Shown piece after piece: positions 1 to 5,843 of a stretch of DNA of 6,038 nucleotides. The stretch is from Paracoccaceae bacterium (lineage in GTDB: Bacteria; Pseudomonadota; Alphaproteobacteria; Rhodobacterales; Rhodobacteraceae): NCBI GenBank assembly GCA_026982255.1, contig JALSHL010000026.1, forward strand, positions 1 to 6,038, given 5' to 3'. Below the pieces are notes generated by a model. The model was not told the origin of the DNA. It saw nothing but the letters and a program-made list of their open reading frames with translations, and did not search any database. Made by a program: the position numbers and the translations under genes. Positions within the stretch are counted from its first letter, which is position 1, and each line of letters starts with the position of its first letter.

Positions 1-1
1 C

Positions 2-535
2 GGTGTGAAGCTGGGTTTCATGTCCTTCTTTACCAAGGCCTGTGTCCATGCGCTGAAGGAAGTGCCCGAAGTGAACGCCGAAATTGACGGCACGGATGTT
101 GTCTACAAAAACTTCGTCCACATGGGGGTTGCGGTCGGCACGCCGACGGGGCTGGTCGTGCCGGTGGTGCGTGACGCCGACAATATGTCCTTTGCCGACA
201 TCGAGAAATCCATCGCCGATCTGGGTGCCCGCGCCCGCGATGGCAAGCTGTCGATGGCCGAAATGCAGGGTGGCACGTTTACCATTTCCAACGGCGGTGT
301 TTACGGCTCGCTGATGTCCTCGCCGATCCTGAACCCGCCGCAGTCCGGAATCCTCGGCCTGCATAAAATCCAGGAACGTCCGGTGGTTGTCGGTGGCGAA
401 ATCGTTATCCGTCCGATGATGTATCTGGCCCTGTCCTACGACCACCGCGTGGTGGACGGCAAAGGGGCGGTTACCTTCCTCGTGCGGGTCAAGGAGGCCA
501 TCGAGGATCCGCGCCGTCTGTTGATGGATCTGTAA
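2..535 (+). CDS. sucB: Dihydrolipoamide succinyltransferase (E2 of 2-oxoglutarate dehydrogenase), 3' part only
   Basis: This enzyme is the E2 core of the 2-oxoglutarate dehydrogenase complex. It transfers the succinyl group from the lipoyl arm to CoA in the cytoplasmic TCA cycle. The window holds only about the last 177 residues, which is most of the C-terminal acyltransferase domain. The lipoyl domain and E1/E3-binding domain must lie upstream of the window. Numbering from the GTG at position 5, which is an internal codon and not a start, the catalytic motif SYDHRVVDG has His147 and Asp151. The stretch NPPQSGILGLHKI and the ending DPRRLLMDL match the succinyltransferase (E2o) type better than the acetyltransferase (E2p) type. 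The acetyltransferase of pyruvate dehydrogenase is the main alternative and I consider it unlikely. The frame is intact to the TAA at 533-535. lpd follows after 69 bp on the same strand, which fits a suc-lpd operon. No promoter or terminator is visible between them. Confidence 0.95.
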   Translation, partial: GVKLGFMSFFTKACVHALKEVPEVNAEIDGTDVVYKNFVHMGVAVGTPTGLVVPVVRDADNMSFADIEKSIADLGARARDGKLSMAEMQGGTFTISNGGVYGSLMSSPILNPPQSGILGLHKIQERPVVVGGEIVIRPMMYLALSYDHRVVDGKGAVTFLVRVKEAIEDPRRLLMDL

Positions 536-577
536 ACGCCAAACACGGGATTGTGCATTTTACGCACGCAAATTTCA

Positions 578-590
578 GGCGAATATCGCC
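578..590 (+). other. Small hairpin just upstream of the lpd ribosome binding site
   Basis: GGCGA (578-582) and TCGCC (586-590) form a perfect 5-bp stem with a 3-base loop, in the 69-bp gap between sucB and lpd. No T-run follows, so it is not a factor-independent terminator. It ends 1 base before the purine-rich lpd ribosome binding site. A role in mRNA processing or stability is possible, but so short a stem can occur by chance. Confidence 0.3.
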
Positions 591-591
591 C

Positions 592-599
592 AAAGGAGA
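592..599 (+). promoter_or_regulatory. Ribosome binding site of lpd
   Basis: AAAGGAGA contains AGGAG at 594-598, which is 6 bases before the ATG at 605. This fixes the lpd start at 605. The reading frame stays open further upstream, to a TTG at 551, but that TTG has no comparable Shine-Dalgarno sequence. The extra 18 residues would also sit ahead of the FAD-binding strand that normally opens this family. Confidence 0.85.
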
Positions 600-604
600 C
601 ACCC

Positions 605-1993
605 ATGTCCAACTACGATGTCATCATTATCGGCGGCGGTCCCGGCGGCTATGTCGGGGCCATCCGTTGTGCGCAGCTCGGCCTCAAAACCGCTGTTGTC
701 GAGGGGCGCGGCGCGCTGGGCGGCACCTGCCTGAATGTTGGCTGCATACCGTCGAAGGCGCTGCTGCACGCCTCGGAAGCCTATCACGAGGCGACGACCA
801 ATTTCACCAAAATGGGCCTGATGGGCAAAAGCCCCTCGGTCGATCTGCCGACCATGATGGACTACAAGCAGTCGGTCATCGACGGAAACGTGCAGGGTAT
901 CGATTTCCTGTTCAAGAAAAACAAGATCGACTACATTCAGGGCTGGGGCAAGATCACCGGCAAGGGAGAAGTCACCGTCGGTGACGAGGTGCATACGGCG
1001 AAGAATATCGTCATCGCCACCGGTTCCGAGCCGTCCTCGATCCCGAATGTGGACATTGACGAGAAACTCGTGGTTTCCTCCACCGGCGCGCTGGCGCTGA
1101 AGAAGGTGCCGAAGAAAATGGTCGTGATCGGGGCGGGCGTGATCGGCCTCGAAATGGGGTCGGTCTATTCGCGTCTCGGTTCCGAGGTGACGGTTGTCGA
1201 ATTCCTCGACCATATCACCCCGGGGATGGATGGCGAGATCAGCAAGGTTCTGGCGCGCAGCCTGAAAAAACAGGGCATCAAGTTCGTTCTGGGTGCTGCC
1301 GTGCAGAAGGTCGAAACCACCAAAACCAAGGCGAAAGTTACCTACAAGCTGCGCAAGAACGATACCGAGGCAACCATCGACGCCGATATTGTTCTGGTCG
1401 CAACGGGCCGCAAACCCTACACTGGGGGCCTCGGGCTGGAGGCGTTGGGCGTCGAGATGACCGACCGCGGGCAGGTGAAAACCGACAACCACTGGCGCAC
1501 CAATATCGAGGGTATCTATGCCATTGGCGATGTGATCACCGGCCCGATGCTGGCGCACAAGGCCGAGGAAGAAGGCATCGCCGTGGCCGAGAGCCTCGCG
1601 GGGCAGGCGGGGCATGTGAATTATGACATTATCCCCAGCGTGATCTATACGACGCCCGAGGTCGCCTCTGTCGGCAAGACCGAGGAGCAGTTGAAAGAGG
1701 AGGGCCGCGCCTACAAGGTCGGCAAGTTCAGCTTCATGGGCAACGGCCGTGCCAAGGCGAATTTCGCCACCGATGGTTTTGTGAAAATCCTCGCGGATGC
1801 GACAACCGACCGTGTTCTCGGTGCCCATCTGATGGGGCCGGTCGCCGGGGAGCTGATCCACGAAATCTGCGTTGCGATGGAATTCGGCGCCTCGGCCGAG
1901 GATATCGCCCGCACCTGCCACGCCCACCCGACATTCTCGGAGGCTGTGCGCGAGGCTGCGCTCGCCTGTGGCGATGGAGCGATCCACGCATAG
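605..1993 (+). CDS. lpdA: Dihydrolipoamide dehydrogenase (E3)
   Basis: This FAD enzyme reoxidises the dihydrolipoyl arm of 2-oxoacid dehydrogenase complexes and passes the electrons to NAD+. It is cytoplasmic and works as a homodimer. The protein has 462 residues, normal for the family. The FAD dinucleotide fold is GGGPGG at residues 10-15. The redox-active disulfide lies in GGTCLNVGCIPSK, with Cys42 and Cys47. The NAD-binding fold is GAGVIG at 176-181, and the second FAD contact is AIGD at 306-309. The C-terminal dimerisation domain carries HAHPTFSE at 439-446, where His441 and Glu446 form the catalytic pair for the partner subunit. All key residues are present. Its place directly after sucB suggests that it serves 2-oxoglutarate dehydrogenase, although one E3 can serve several complexes. 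A separate copy for pyruvate dehydrogenase may exist elsewhere and cannot be judged here. The ATG at 605 is chosen from the ribosome binding site and family alignment. Confidence 0.98.
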   Translation: MSNYDVIIIGGGPGGYVGAIRCAQLGLKTAVVEGRGALGGTCLNVGCIPSKALLHASEAYHEATTNFTKMGLMGKSPSVDLPTMMDYKQSVIDGNVQGIDFLFKKNKIDYIQGWGKITGKGEVTVGDEVHTAKNIVIATGSEPSSIPNVDIDEKLVVSSTGALALKKVPKKMVVIGAGVIGLEMGSVYSRLGSEVTVVEFLDHITPGMDGEISKVLARSLKKQGIKFVLGAAVQKVETTKTKAKVTYKLRKNDTEATIDADIVLVATGRKPYTGGLGLEALGVEMTDRGQVKTDNHWRTNIEGIYAIGDVITGPMLAHKAEEEGIAVAESLAGQAGHVNYDIIPSVIYTTPEVASVGKTEEQLKEEGRAYKVGKFSFMGNGRAKANFATDGFVKILADATTDRVLGAHLMGPVAGELIHEICVAMEFGASAEDIARTCHAHPTFSEAVREAALACGDGAIHA

Positions 1994-2019
1994 AAAAAGG
2001 GCGGCCTTGCTGGCCGCCC
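1994..2019 (-). terminator. Factor-independent terminator of dnaJ, shared with convergent lpd
   Basis: GGGCGGCC (1999-2006) and GGCCGCCC (2012-2019) form a perfect 8-bp GC stem around a 5-base loop. The A-run at 1994-1998 reads as five T on the - strand right after the stem. That is the classic layout for ending dnaKJ transcription coming from the right. For lpd on the + strand the same stem is followed only by GGTTTCC, a much weaker T-run, so termination in that direction is probably less efficient. The element fills most of the 32-bp gap between the lpd stop (1993) and the dnaJ stop (2026). Confidence 0.88.
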
Positions 2020-2025
2020 GGTTTC

Positions 2026-3168
2026 CTACCCCTTCATGTCTTCCCAGAAGTTTTTCACACGGCTGAAAAAGTCGTGCGAGGCGGGGTTGTTTTCGCTGCT
2101 CAGATCCTCGAATTCGCGCAGCAGCTCCTTTTGCTTCGATGTCAGGTTCACCGGCGTTTCCACAGCCAGTTCGATATACAGATCACCGGCACCGCCACCG
2201 CGCAGCGACGGCATCCCCTTGCCGCGTAAACGCAATTGTTTGCCTGATTGGACGCCGGCCGGAACCTTGACGCGCGAGCGCCCGCCGTCCAGCGTCGGTG
2301 CTTCCAGCTCGCCCCCCAGCGCGGCGGTGGTCATGGAAACGGGGATGCGGCAGAACAGGTTCTGGTTTTCGCGTTCGAAAATCGCGTGCCGTTCCACCTC
2401 GATGAAAATATACAGATCCCCCGGAGGGCCGCCACGCAGTCCGGCCTCGCCCTCTCCGGCCAGCCGGATGCGGGTGCCGGTTTCGACGCCGGCAGGAATG
2501 TTGACGCTGAGCGCACGTTCCTTTTCCACCCGACCGACACCGTTACAGACGGTGCAGGGGTTCTTGATGATCTGGCCACGCCCCTGACAGGTCGGGCAGC
2601 TACGCTCGACGGTAAAGAAGCCCTGCTGCGCACGGACCTTGCCCATGCCCGAACAGGTCGGACAGGTCGTCGGCTCGGCCCCGCCCTCGGCGCCGGTTCC
2701 GCTGCAGGATTCGCAACTGACCGAGCCGGGAACCGTGATGTTGGCCTGTTTGCCGGTATAGGCCTCTTCCAGCGTGACACGCAGATTGTAGCGCAGGTCG
2801 GAACCACGGGTGGCCCGCTGCCCACGACGCTGCCCGCCACCGGCGAAACCGCCGAACAAATCCTCGAACACATCGGAAAACGCGCTGGCGAAATCGCCCT
2901 GCCCGCGAAAGCCGCCATTGCCTGCGCTGGCTCCTGTGCCCCCCTCGAAGGCTGCATGGCCGAAACGGTCATAGGCCGCCTTCTTTTCGGGATCCTTGAG
3001 GATGTCGTAGGCTTCGTTAACCTCTTTGAACTGCTCTTCGGCGTTCGGGTTGTCCTGGTTCTGGTCCGGATGAAGCTCCTTGACCTTCATGCGATAGGCT
3101 TTTTTCAGCTCCACCACTGTCGCGGTTCTGCTGACCCCGAGCACTTCGTAATAATCACGTTTTGCCAT
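2026..3168 (-). CDS. dnaJ: Chaperone DnaJ (Hsp40, class A)
   Basis: This is the cytoplasmic co-chaperone that delivers unfolded substrates to DnaK and stimulates its ATPase. The protein has 380 residues, close to the usual class A length. The J domain fills residues 1-70, with the essential HPD at 33-35. A Gly/Phe-rich linker follows at about 71-122, including DVFEDLFGGF. Four zinc-binding repeats are intact: CESCSGTG (152-159), CPTCSGMG (169-176), CPTCQGRG (191-198) and CTVCNGVG (205-212). The two C-terminal substrate-binding and dimerisation domains follow. I chose the ATG at 3166-3168, giving MAKRDYYEVLG, the canonical family start. The frame also has an ATG at 3187-3189, but it overlaps the dnaJ Shine-Dalgarno region and has none of its own. 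dnaJ lies 72 bp downstream of dnaK, with a strong hairpin between them, and is the last gene of its transcription unit. Confidence 0.98.
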   Translation of the reverse strand: MAKRDYYEVLGVSRTATVVELKKAYRMKVKELHPDQNQDNPNAEEQFKEVNEAYDILKDPEKKAAYDRFGHAAFEGGTGASAGNGGFRGQGDFASAFSDVFEDLFGGFAGGGQRRGQRATRGSDLRYNLRVTLEEAYTGKQANITVPGSVSCESCSGTGAEGGAEPTTCPTCSGMGKVRAQQGFFTVERSCPTCQGRGQIIKNPCTVCNGVGRVEKERALSVNIPAGVETGTRIRLAGEGEAGLRGGPPGDLYIFIEVERHAIFERENQNLFCRIPVSMTTAALGGELEAPTLDGGRSRVKVPAGVQSGKQLRLRGKGMPSLRGGGAGDLYIELAVETPVNLTSKQKELLREFEDLSSENNPASHDFFSRVKNFWEDMKG

Positions 3169-3177
3169 TCGGGATTT

Positions 3178-3185
3178 CCCCTCCT
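3178..3185 (-). promoter_or_regulatory. Ribosome binding site of dnaJ
   Basis: On the - strand AGGAGGGG ends 9 bases before the ATG at 3168. The stronger AGGAGG core (3180-3185) is 11 bases away, a slightly long spacing. The site supports the start at 3168 over the in-frame ATG at 3187-3189, which lies directly upstream of it. Confidence 0.75.
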
Positions 3186-3191
3186 GCATAC

Positions 3192-3221
3192 AAAATGGCC
3201 CGCCCGGTAAGGGGCGGGCCA
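3192..3221 (-). terminator. Stem-loop with T-run between dnaK and dnaJ (possible attenuator)
   Basis: TGGCCCGCCC (3196-3205) and GGGCGGGCCA (3212-3221) form a perfect 10-bp stem with a 6-base loop. On the - strand it begins 19 bases after the dnaK stop codon and is followed by TTTTG (3195-3191). This has the shape of a factor-independent terminator, although its T-run is short. Because dnaJ has no obvious promoter of its own in the remaining gap, I read it as a partial terminator or an mRNA-stabilising hairpin that would give more dnaK than dnaJ message. The structure is seen directly; the function is inferred. Confidence 0.7.
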
Positions 3222-3240
3222 GATTTGGTGTTTGTTAACC

Positions 3241-5157
3241 CTAGGCTTTGTCGCCTTTGTCGAGGTCCTCGAAATCGGCGTCGACAACATCTTCGTCGTC
3301 ATCGCTTTCACTCGCGGGGGCTTCGCCGGATTCGGCAGCGGCCTCTTCCTGCTCGGCTTTATAGATCGCCTCGCCCAGCTTCATCGAAGCCTCGGTCAGG
3401 TCCTGGATGCGGGTCTTGATCGCTTCGGCGTCGTCACCTTCCAGAGCTTCCTTGAGGTTTTTCATCGACATTTCGATAACCTCGACCGTGGTCGGATCAA
3501 CCTTGTCGCTGTGTTCCTCAAGCGATTTTTCGGTGGCGTGGACCAGGGCCTCGCCGCTGTTTTTCGCTTCGACAAGCTCTTTCTTGGCTTTGTCGGCTTC
3601 GGCGTTTTCCTCGGCCTCCCTGACCATTGCCTCGATATCTTCCTCGGACAGACCGCCCGAAGCCTGAATGGTGATTTTCTGCTCTTTGCCGGTGCCTTTA
3701 TCCTTGGCCGACACAGAAACGATACCGTTGGCGTCGATGTCGAAGGTTACCTCGATCTGCGGCACGCCGCGCGGTGCGGGCGGGATTTGTTCGAGGTTGA
3801 ACTGGCCGAGCATCTTGTTGTCAGCCGCCATCTCGCGTTCACCCTGGAAAACCCGGATAGTCACCGCGTTCTGGTTGTCCTCGGCGGTCGAGAACACCTG
3901 CGATTTCTTGGTCGGGATCGTGGTGTTGCGGTCGATCAGGCGGGTGAATACGCCACCCAGCGTTTCGATACCCAGTGACAGCGGAGTCACGTCGAGCAGC
4001 ACAACATCCTTGACGTCACCCTGCAGAATACCGGCCTGAATGGCGGCACCCATGGCAACGACCTCGTCCGGGTTAACCCCTTTGTGCGGTTCCTTGCCGA
4101 AGAACTTGGTGACTTCCTCGATCACTTTGGGCATACGGGTCATACCGCCGACCAGAACCACCTCGTCGATGTCGCCTTTGGTCAGGCCGGCATCTTTCAA
4201 CGCGGCCGCGCAGGGCTTCATCGAGGATTTGATCAGGTCGCCAACCAGCGATTCCAGTTTCGCGCGGGTCAGTTTCATGACCAGATGCAGCGGCTGGCTG
4301 GTTTTCGGGTCCATGGTGATGAACGGCTGGTTGATTTCCGTCTGCGTGGCCGAGGACAACTCGATCTTGGCTTTCTCGGCAGCTTCTTTCAGACGCTGCA
4401 GCGCCATCTTGTCGTTCTTCAGGTCAACGCCGTTCTCTTTCTTGAACTCGGTTGCCAGATAGTCGACGATGCGCATGTCGAAGTCTTCACCACCGAGGAA
4501 CGTATCCCCGTTGGTCGATTTCACTTCGAACAGGCCGTCGTCGATTTCCAGAATGGAGACGTCGAAGGTGCCGCCGCCGAGGTCGTAAACCGCGATGGTT
4601 TTGCCGCCTTCCTTGTCCAGACCATAGGCCAGCGCGGCCGCGGTCGGCTCGTTGATGATGCGCAGCACTTCGAGACCGGCAATTTTACCGGCGTCCTTGG
4701 TGGCCTGACGCTGGGCGTCGTTGAAATAGGCCGGAACGGTGATAACGGCCTGCGAAACGGTTTCGCCAAGGTAGCTCTCGGCGGTTTCTTTCATTTTCTG
4801 CAGGATAAAGCCGGAAATCTGCGACGGAGAGTATTTCTCGCCGTTGACTTCGACCCATGCGTCCCCGTTCGGGCCTTCAACGATCTTGTAGGCAACGAGG
4901 TCCATATCCTTTTTCACCATCGGATCGTCAAAGCGACGGCCGATCAGGCGTTTGATGGCGAAGAGCGTATTCTCGGGGTTGGTCACAGCCTGCCGTTTGG
5001 CAGCCTGACCGACGAGGCGTTCCTCGTCCGTGAAGGCAACGATCGACGGAGTCGTGCGCGCGCCTTCGGCATTCTCGATAACTTTGGCCTGGGCACCATC
5101 CATGATGGCAACGCAGGAGTTCGTGGTTCCGAGGTCAATTCCGATAACTTTAGACAT
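3241..5157 (-). CDS. dnaK: Chaperone DnaK (Hsp70)
   Basis: This is the ATP-dependent cytoplasmic Hsp70 that binds exposed hydrophobic segments of client proteins, working with DnaJ and GrpE. The protein has 638 residues, the typical bacterial length. The ATPase domain spans about residues 1-380. Its signatures are GIDLGTTNSCVAI at 6-18, the catalytic-site Lys69, the hinge IINEPTAAALAYG at 167-179 with Glu170, YDLGGGTFDV at 191-200 with Thr197, and VVLVGGMTRMPKV at 333-345. The hydrophobic interdomain linker VVLLD is at 385-389 and leads into the substrate-binding domain (DVTPLSLGIETLGG). The helical lid runs from about 505 to 605. A low-complexity Ala/Ser/Glu/Asp tail ends in VVDADFEDLDKGDKA, the usual acidic C-terminal motif. 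Nothing is missing. The ATG at 5157 has a good ribosome binding site 8 bases upstream. dnaJ follows on the same strand, and a promoter candidate lies about 100 bases upstream. Confidence 0.99.
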   Translation of the reverse strand: MSKVIGIDLGTTNSCVAIMDGAQAKVIENAEGARTTPSIVAFTDEERLVGQAAKRQAVTNPENTLFAIKRLIGRRFDDPMVKKDMDLVAYKIVEGPNGDAWVEVNGEKYSPSQISGFILQKMKETAESYLGETVSQAVITVPAYFNDAQRQATKDAGKIAGLEVLRIINEPTAAALAYGLDKEGGKTIAVYDLGGGTFDVSILEIDDGLFEVKSTNGDTFLGGEDFDMRIVDYLATEFKKENGVDLKNDKMALQRLKEAAEKAKIELSSATQTEINQPFITMDPKTSQPLHLVMKLTRAKLESLVGDLIKSSMKPCAAALKDAGLTKGDIDEVVLVGGMTRMPKVIEEVTKFFGKEPHKGVNPDEVVAMGAAIQAGILQGDVKDVVLLDVTPLSLGIETLGGVFTRLIDRNTTIPTKKSQVFSTAEDNQNAVTIRVFQGEREMAADNKMLGQFNLEQIPPAPRGVPQIEVTFDIDANGIVSVSAKDKGTGKEQKITIQASGGLSEEDIEAMVREAEENAEADKAKKELVEAKNSGEALVHATEKSLEEHSDKVDPTTVEVIEMSMKNLKEALEGDDAEAIKTRIQDLTEASMKLGEAIYKAEQEEAAAESGEAPASESDDDEDVVDADFEDLDKGDKA

Positions 5158-5163
5158 ATGTCA

Positions 5164-5170
5164 TTTCCTT
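5164..5170 (-). promoter_or_regulatory. Ribosome binding site of dnaK
   Basis: On the - strand AAGGAAA occupies 5170-5164, and its AGGA core ends 8 bases before the ATG at 5157. This supports the assigned start, which also gives the canonical N-terminus MSKVIGIDLGTTNS. Confidence 0.8.
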
Positions 5171-5230
5171 TCGTGTGGCGAGTTTGAAGTGCGGATCCAC
5201 ATTCGGCCTCCGCGCTTCTTCCCAAAGGTC

Positions 5231-5248
5231 CGATCCGGTTCGGGATCG
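5231..5248 (-). repeat. Inverted repeat in the dnaK leader
   Basis: CGATCC (5231-5236) and GGATCG (5243-5248) are a perfect 6-bp inverted repeat around 6 bases. It lies immediately downstream of the predicted transcription start, so it would form a hairpin at or near the 5' end of the dnaK message. It does not resemble the CIRCE operator (TTAGCACTC and its inverted copy), so HrcA control is not indicated. mRNA stabilisation or a protein-binding site are possible readings. Confidence 0.4.
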
Positions 5249-5257
5249 TTTGATGGG

Positions 5258-5287
5258 TATATAGGAGCCGGATTTGGGCGCTGCAAG
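5258..5287 (-). promoter_or_regulatory. Candidate dnaK promoter (sigma-70/RpoH-like)
   Basis: On the - strand, TTGCAG (5286-5281) and TATATA (5263-5258) are separated by exactly 17 bases, a good housekeeping -35/-10 layout. Read for RpoH, the same bases give CTTG (5287-5284) and CCTATAT (5265-5259). This resembles the known alphaproteobacterial heat-shock pattern CTTG-N17-CYTATNT, but the spacing here is 18. Transcription would start near 5251, giving a leader of about 94 bases. The position upstream of dnaK supports a heat-shock promoter, but which sigma factor uses it is inference. Confidence 0.6.
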
Positions 5288-5381
5288 CGGCTGGCCTGCG
5301 TCTTTTTCACGTTTTTTGACAGAAATTCGAAATACCCGCATCAAAGCGCAATTGATTCAAAACGAACGGGAATTGCCACTG

Positions 5382-5843
5382 CTATTGTGCAAAATACAGG
5401 CGGTTGATCCACTCCGCCACGAGCGCGGGGCGATCACGGTTCTCGATCTCTACCGTTACACCCATTACCTGTGTCAGATGGGTATTTTCGCGCGTAACGG
5501 ATGTCAGCGCAAACTGCCCGCGAATGCGCGCGCCTGCCGGCACCGGCGAAACGAAACGGATGCGGTTGTAGCCATAATTGACAGCCTGCGTCAGCCCCTC
5601 GGGCATCGTTGCCGCGCTTTCATACATGGCGCTGAGCATCGAGAGCGTCAGCAACCCGTGCGCGATGGTCCCGCCAAACGGCGTTTGCGCGGCAGCGGCG
5701 GGGTCGGTGTGGATGAACTGCCGGTCCTCGGTCACATCGGCAAAGGCGTCGATCCGGTCCTGATCCATCACAAACCAGTGCGAGACCAGCGGACCGGCCC
5801 CGACCAGCCGCTGCATCTGCGCAAGGGCGTTGTCGATGCTCAC
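5382..5843 (-). CDS. MaoC/NodN-like hot-dog-fold protein, probable acyl-CoA hydratase
   Basis: The protein has 153 residues and reads as a single MaoC-type hot-dog domain of the NodN-like group. Members hydrate or dehydrate acyl-CoA-type thioesters, typically (R)-specific enoyl-CoA hydration; the exact substrate cannot be told from sequence. The family signature is visible as FADVTEDRQFIHTDP at 34-48, with the likely catalytic Asp40 and His45. The glycine-rich TPFGGTIAHGLLTLSML helix region follows at 54-70, and NRIRFVSPVPAGARIRG at 93-109 is also typical. There is no signal peptide or membrane segment, so it is probably cytoplasmic. The start is a GTG at 5843-5841, overlapping the stop of the upstream thioesterase gene as GTGA. 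This implies translational coupling. The ribosome binding site is weak. dnaK lies 224 bp downstream on the same strand with its own promoter candidate, so a functional link with the chaperones is not implied. Confidence 0.88.
   Translation of the reverse strand: MSIDNALAQMQRLVGAGPLVSHWFVMDQDRIDAFADVTEDRQFIHTDPAAAAQTPFGGTIAHGLLTLSMLSAMYESAATMPEGLTQAVNYGYNRIRFVSPVPAGARIRGQFALTSVTRENTHLTQVMGVTVEIENRDRPALVAEWINRLYFAQ

Noticed and set aside
551..604. An 18-residue N-terminal extension of Lpd from a TTG at 551
   Set aside because: A strong ribosome binding site precedes the ATG at 605, and the protein from there opens directly with the family's FAD-binding strand. The TTG has no good ribosome binding site.
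575..1987. A 470-codon open frame on the - strand opposite lpd
   Set aside because: It lies entirely antisense to a fully motif-complete lpd gene in GC-rich DNA, where the complementary frame is often free of stops. Its translation shows no recognisable domain and is rich in His, Arg, Asp and Gly, as mirror frames are.
2248..3210. A 320-codon open frame on the + strand opposite dnaJ
   Set aside because: It is antisense to a complete dnaJ, runs through the intergenic hairpin, and has no recognisable domain. It is best explained as a coding shadow.
4084..5187. A 367-codon open frame on the + strand opposite dnaK, plus a 248-codon frame at 3232-3978
   Set aside because: Long open frames antisense to dnaK are a known by-product of its codon composition. 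These translations have no recognisable motif and lack a convincing ribosome binding site, while the DnaK frame carries every family signature.
5158..5381. A CIRCE operator, tRNA or small gene in the dnaK upstream gap
   Set aside because: No TTAGCACTC/GAGTGCTAA inverted repeat, no cloverleaf-like pattern and no short frame with a ribosome binding site was seen. Only the promoter, A-tract and leader features are supported.
5351..5381. A possible terminator for the MaoC-like gene (GCAATT with AATTGC)
   Set aside because: The stem is only 6 bp and AT-rich, with a 17-base loop and no T-run after it, so it is not credible as a factor-independent terminator.
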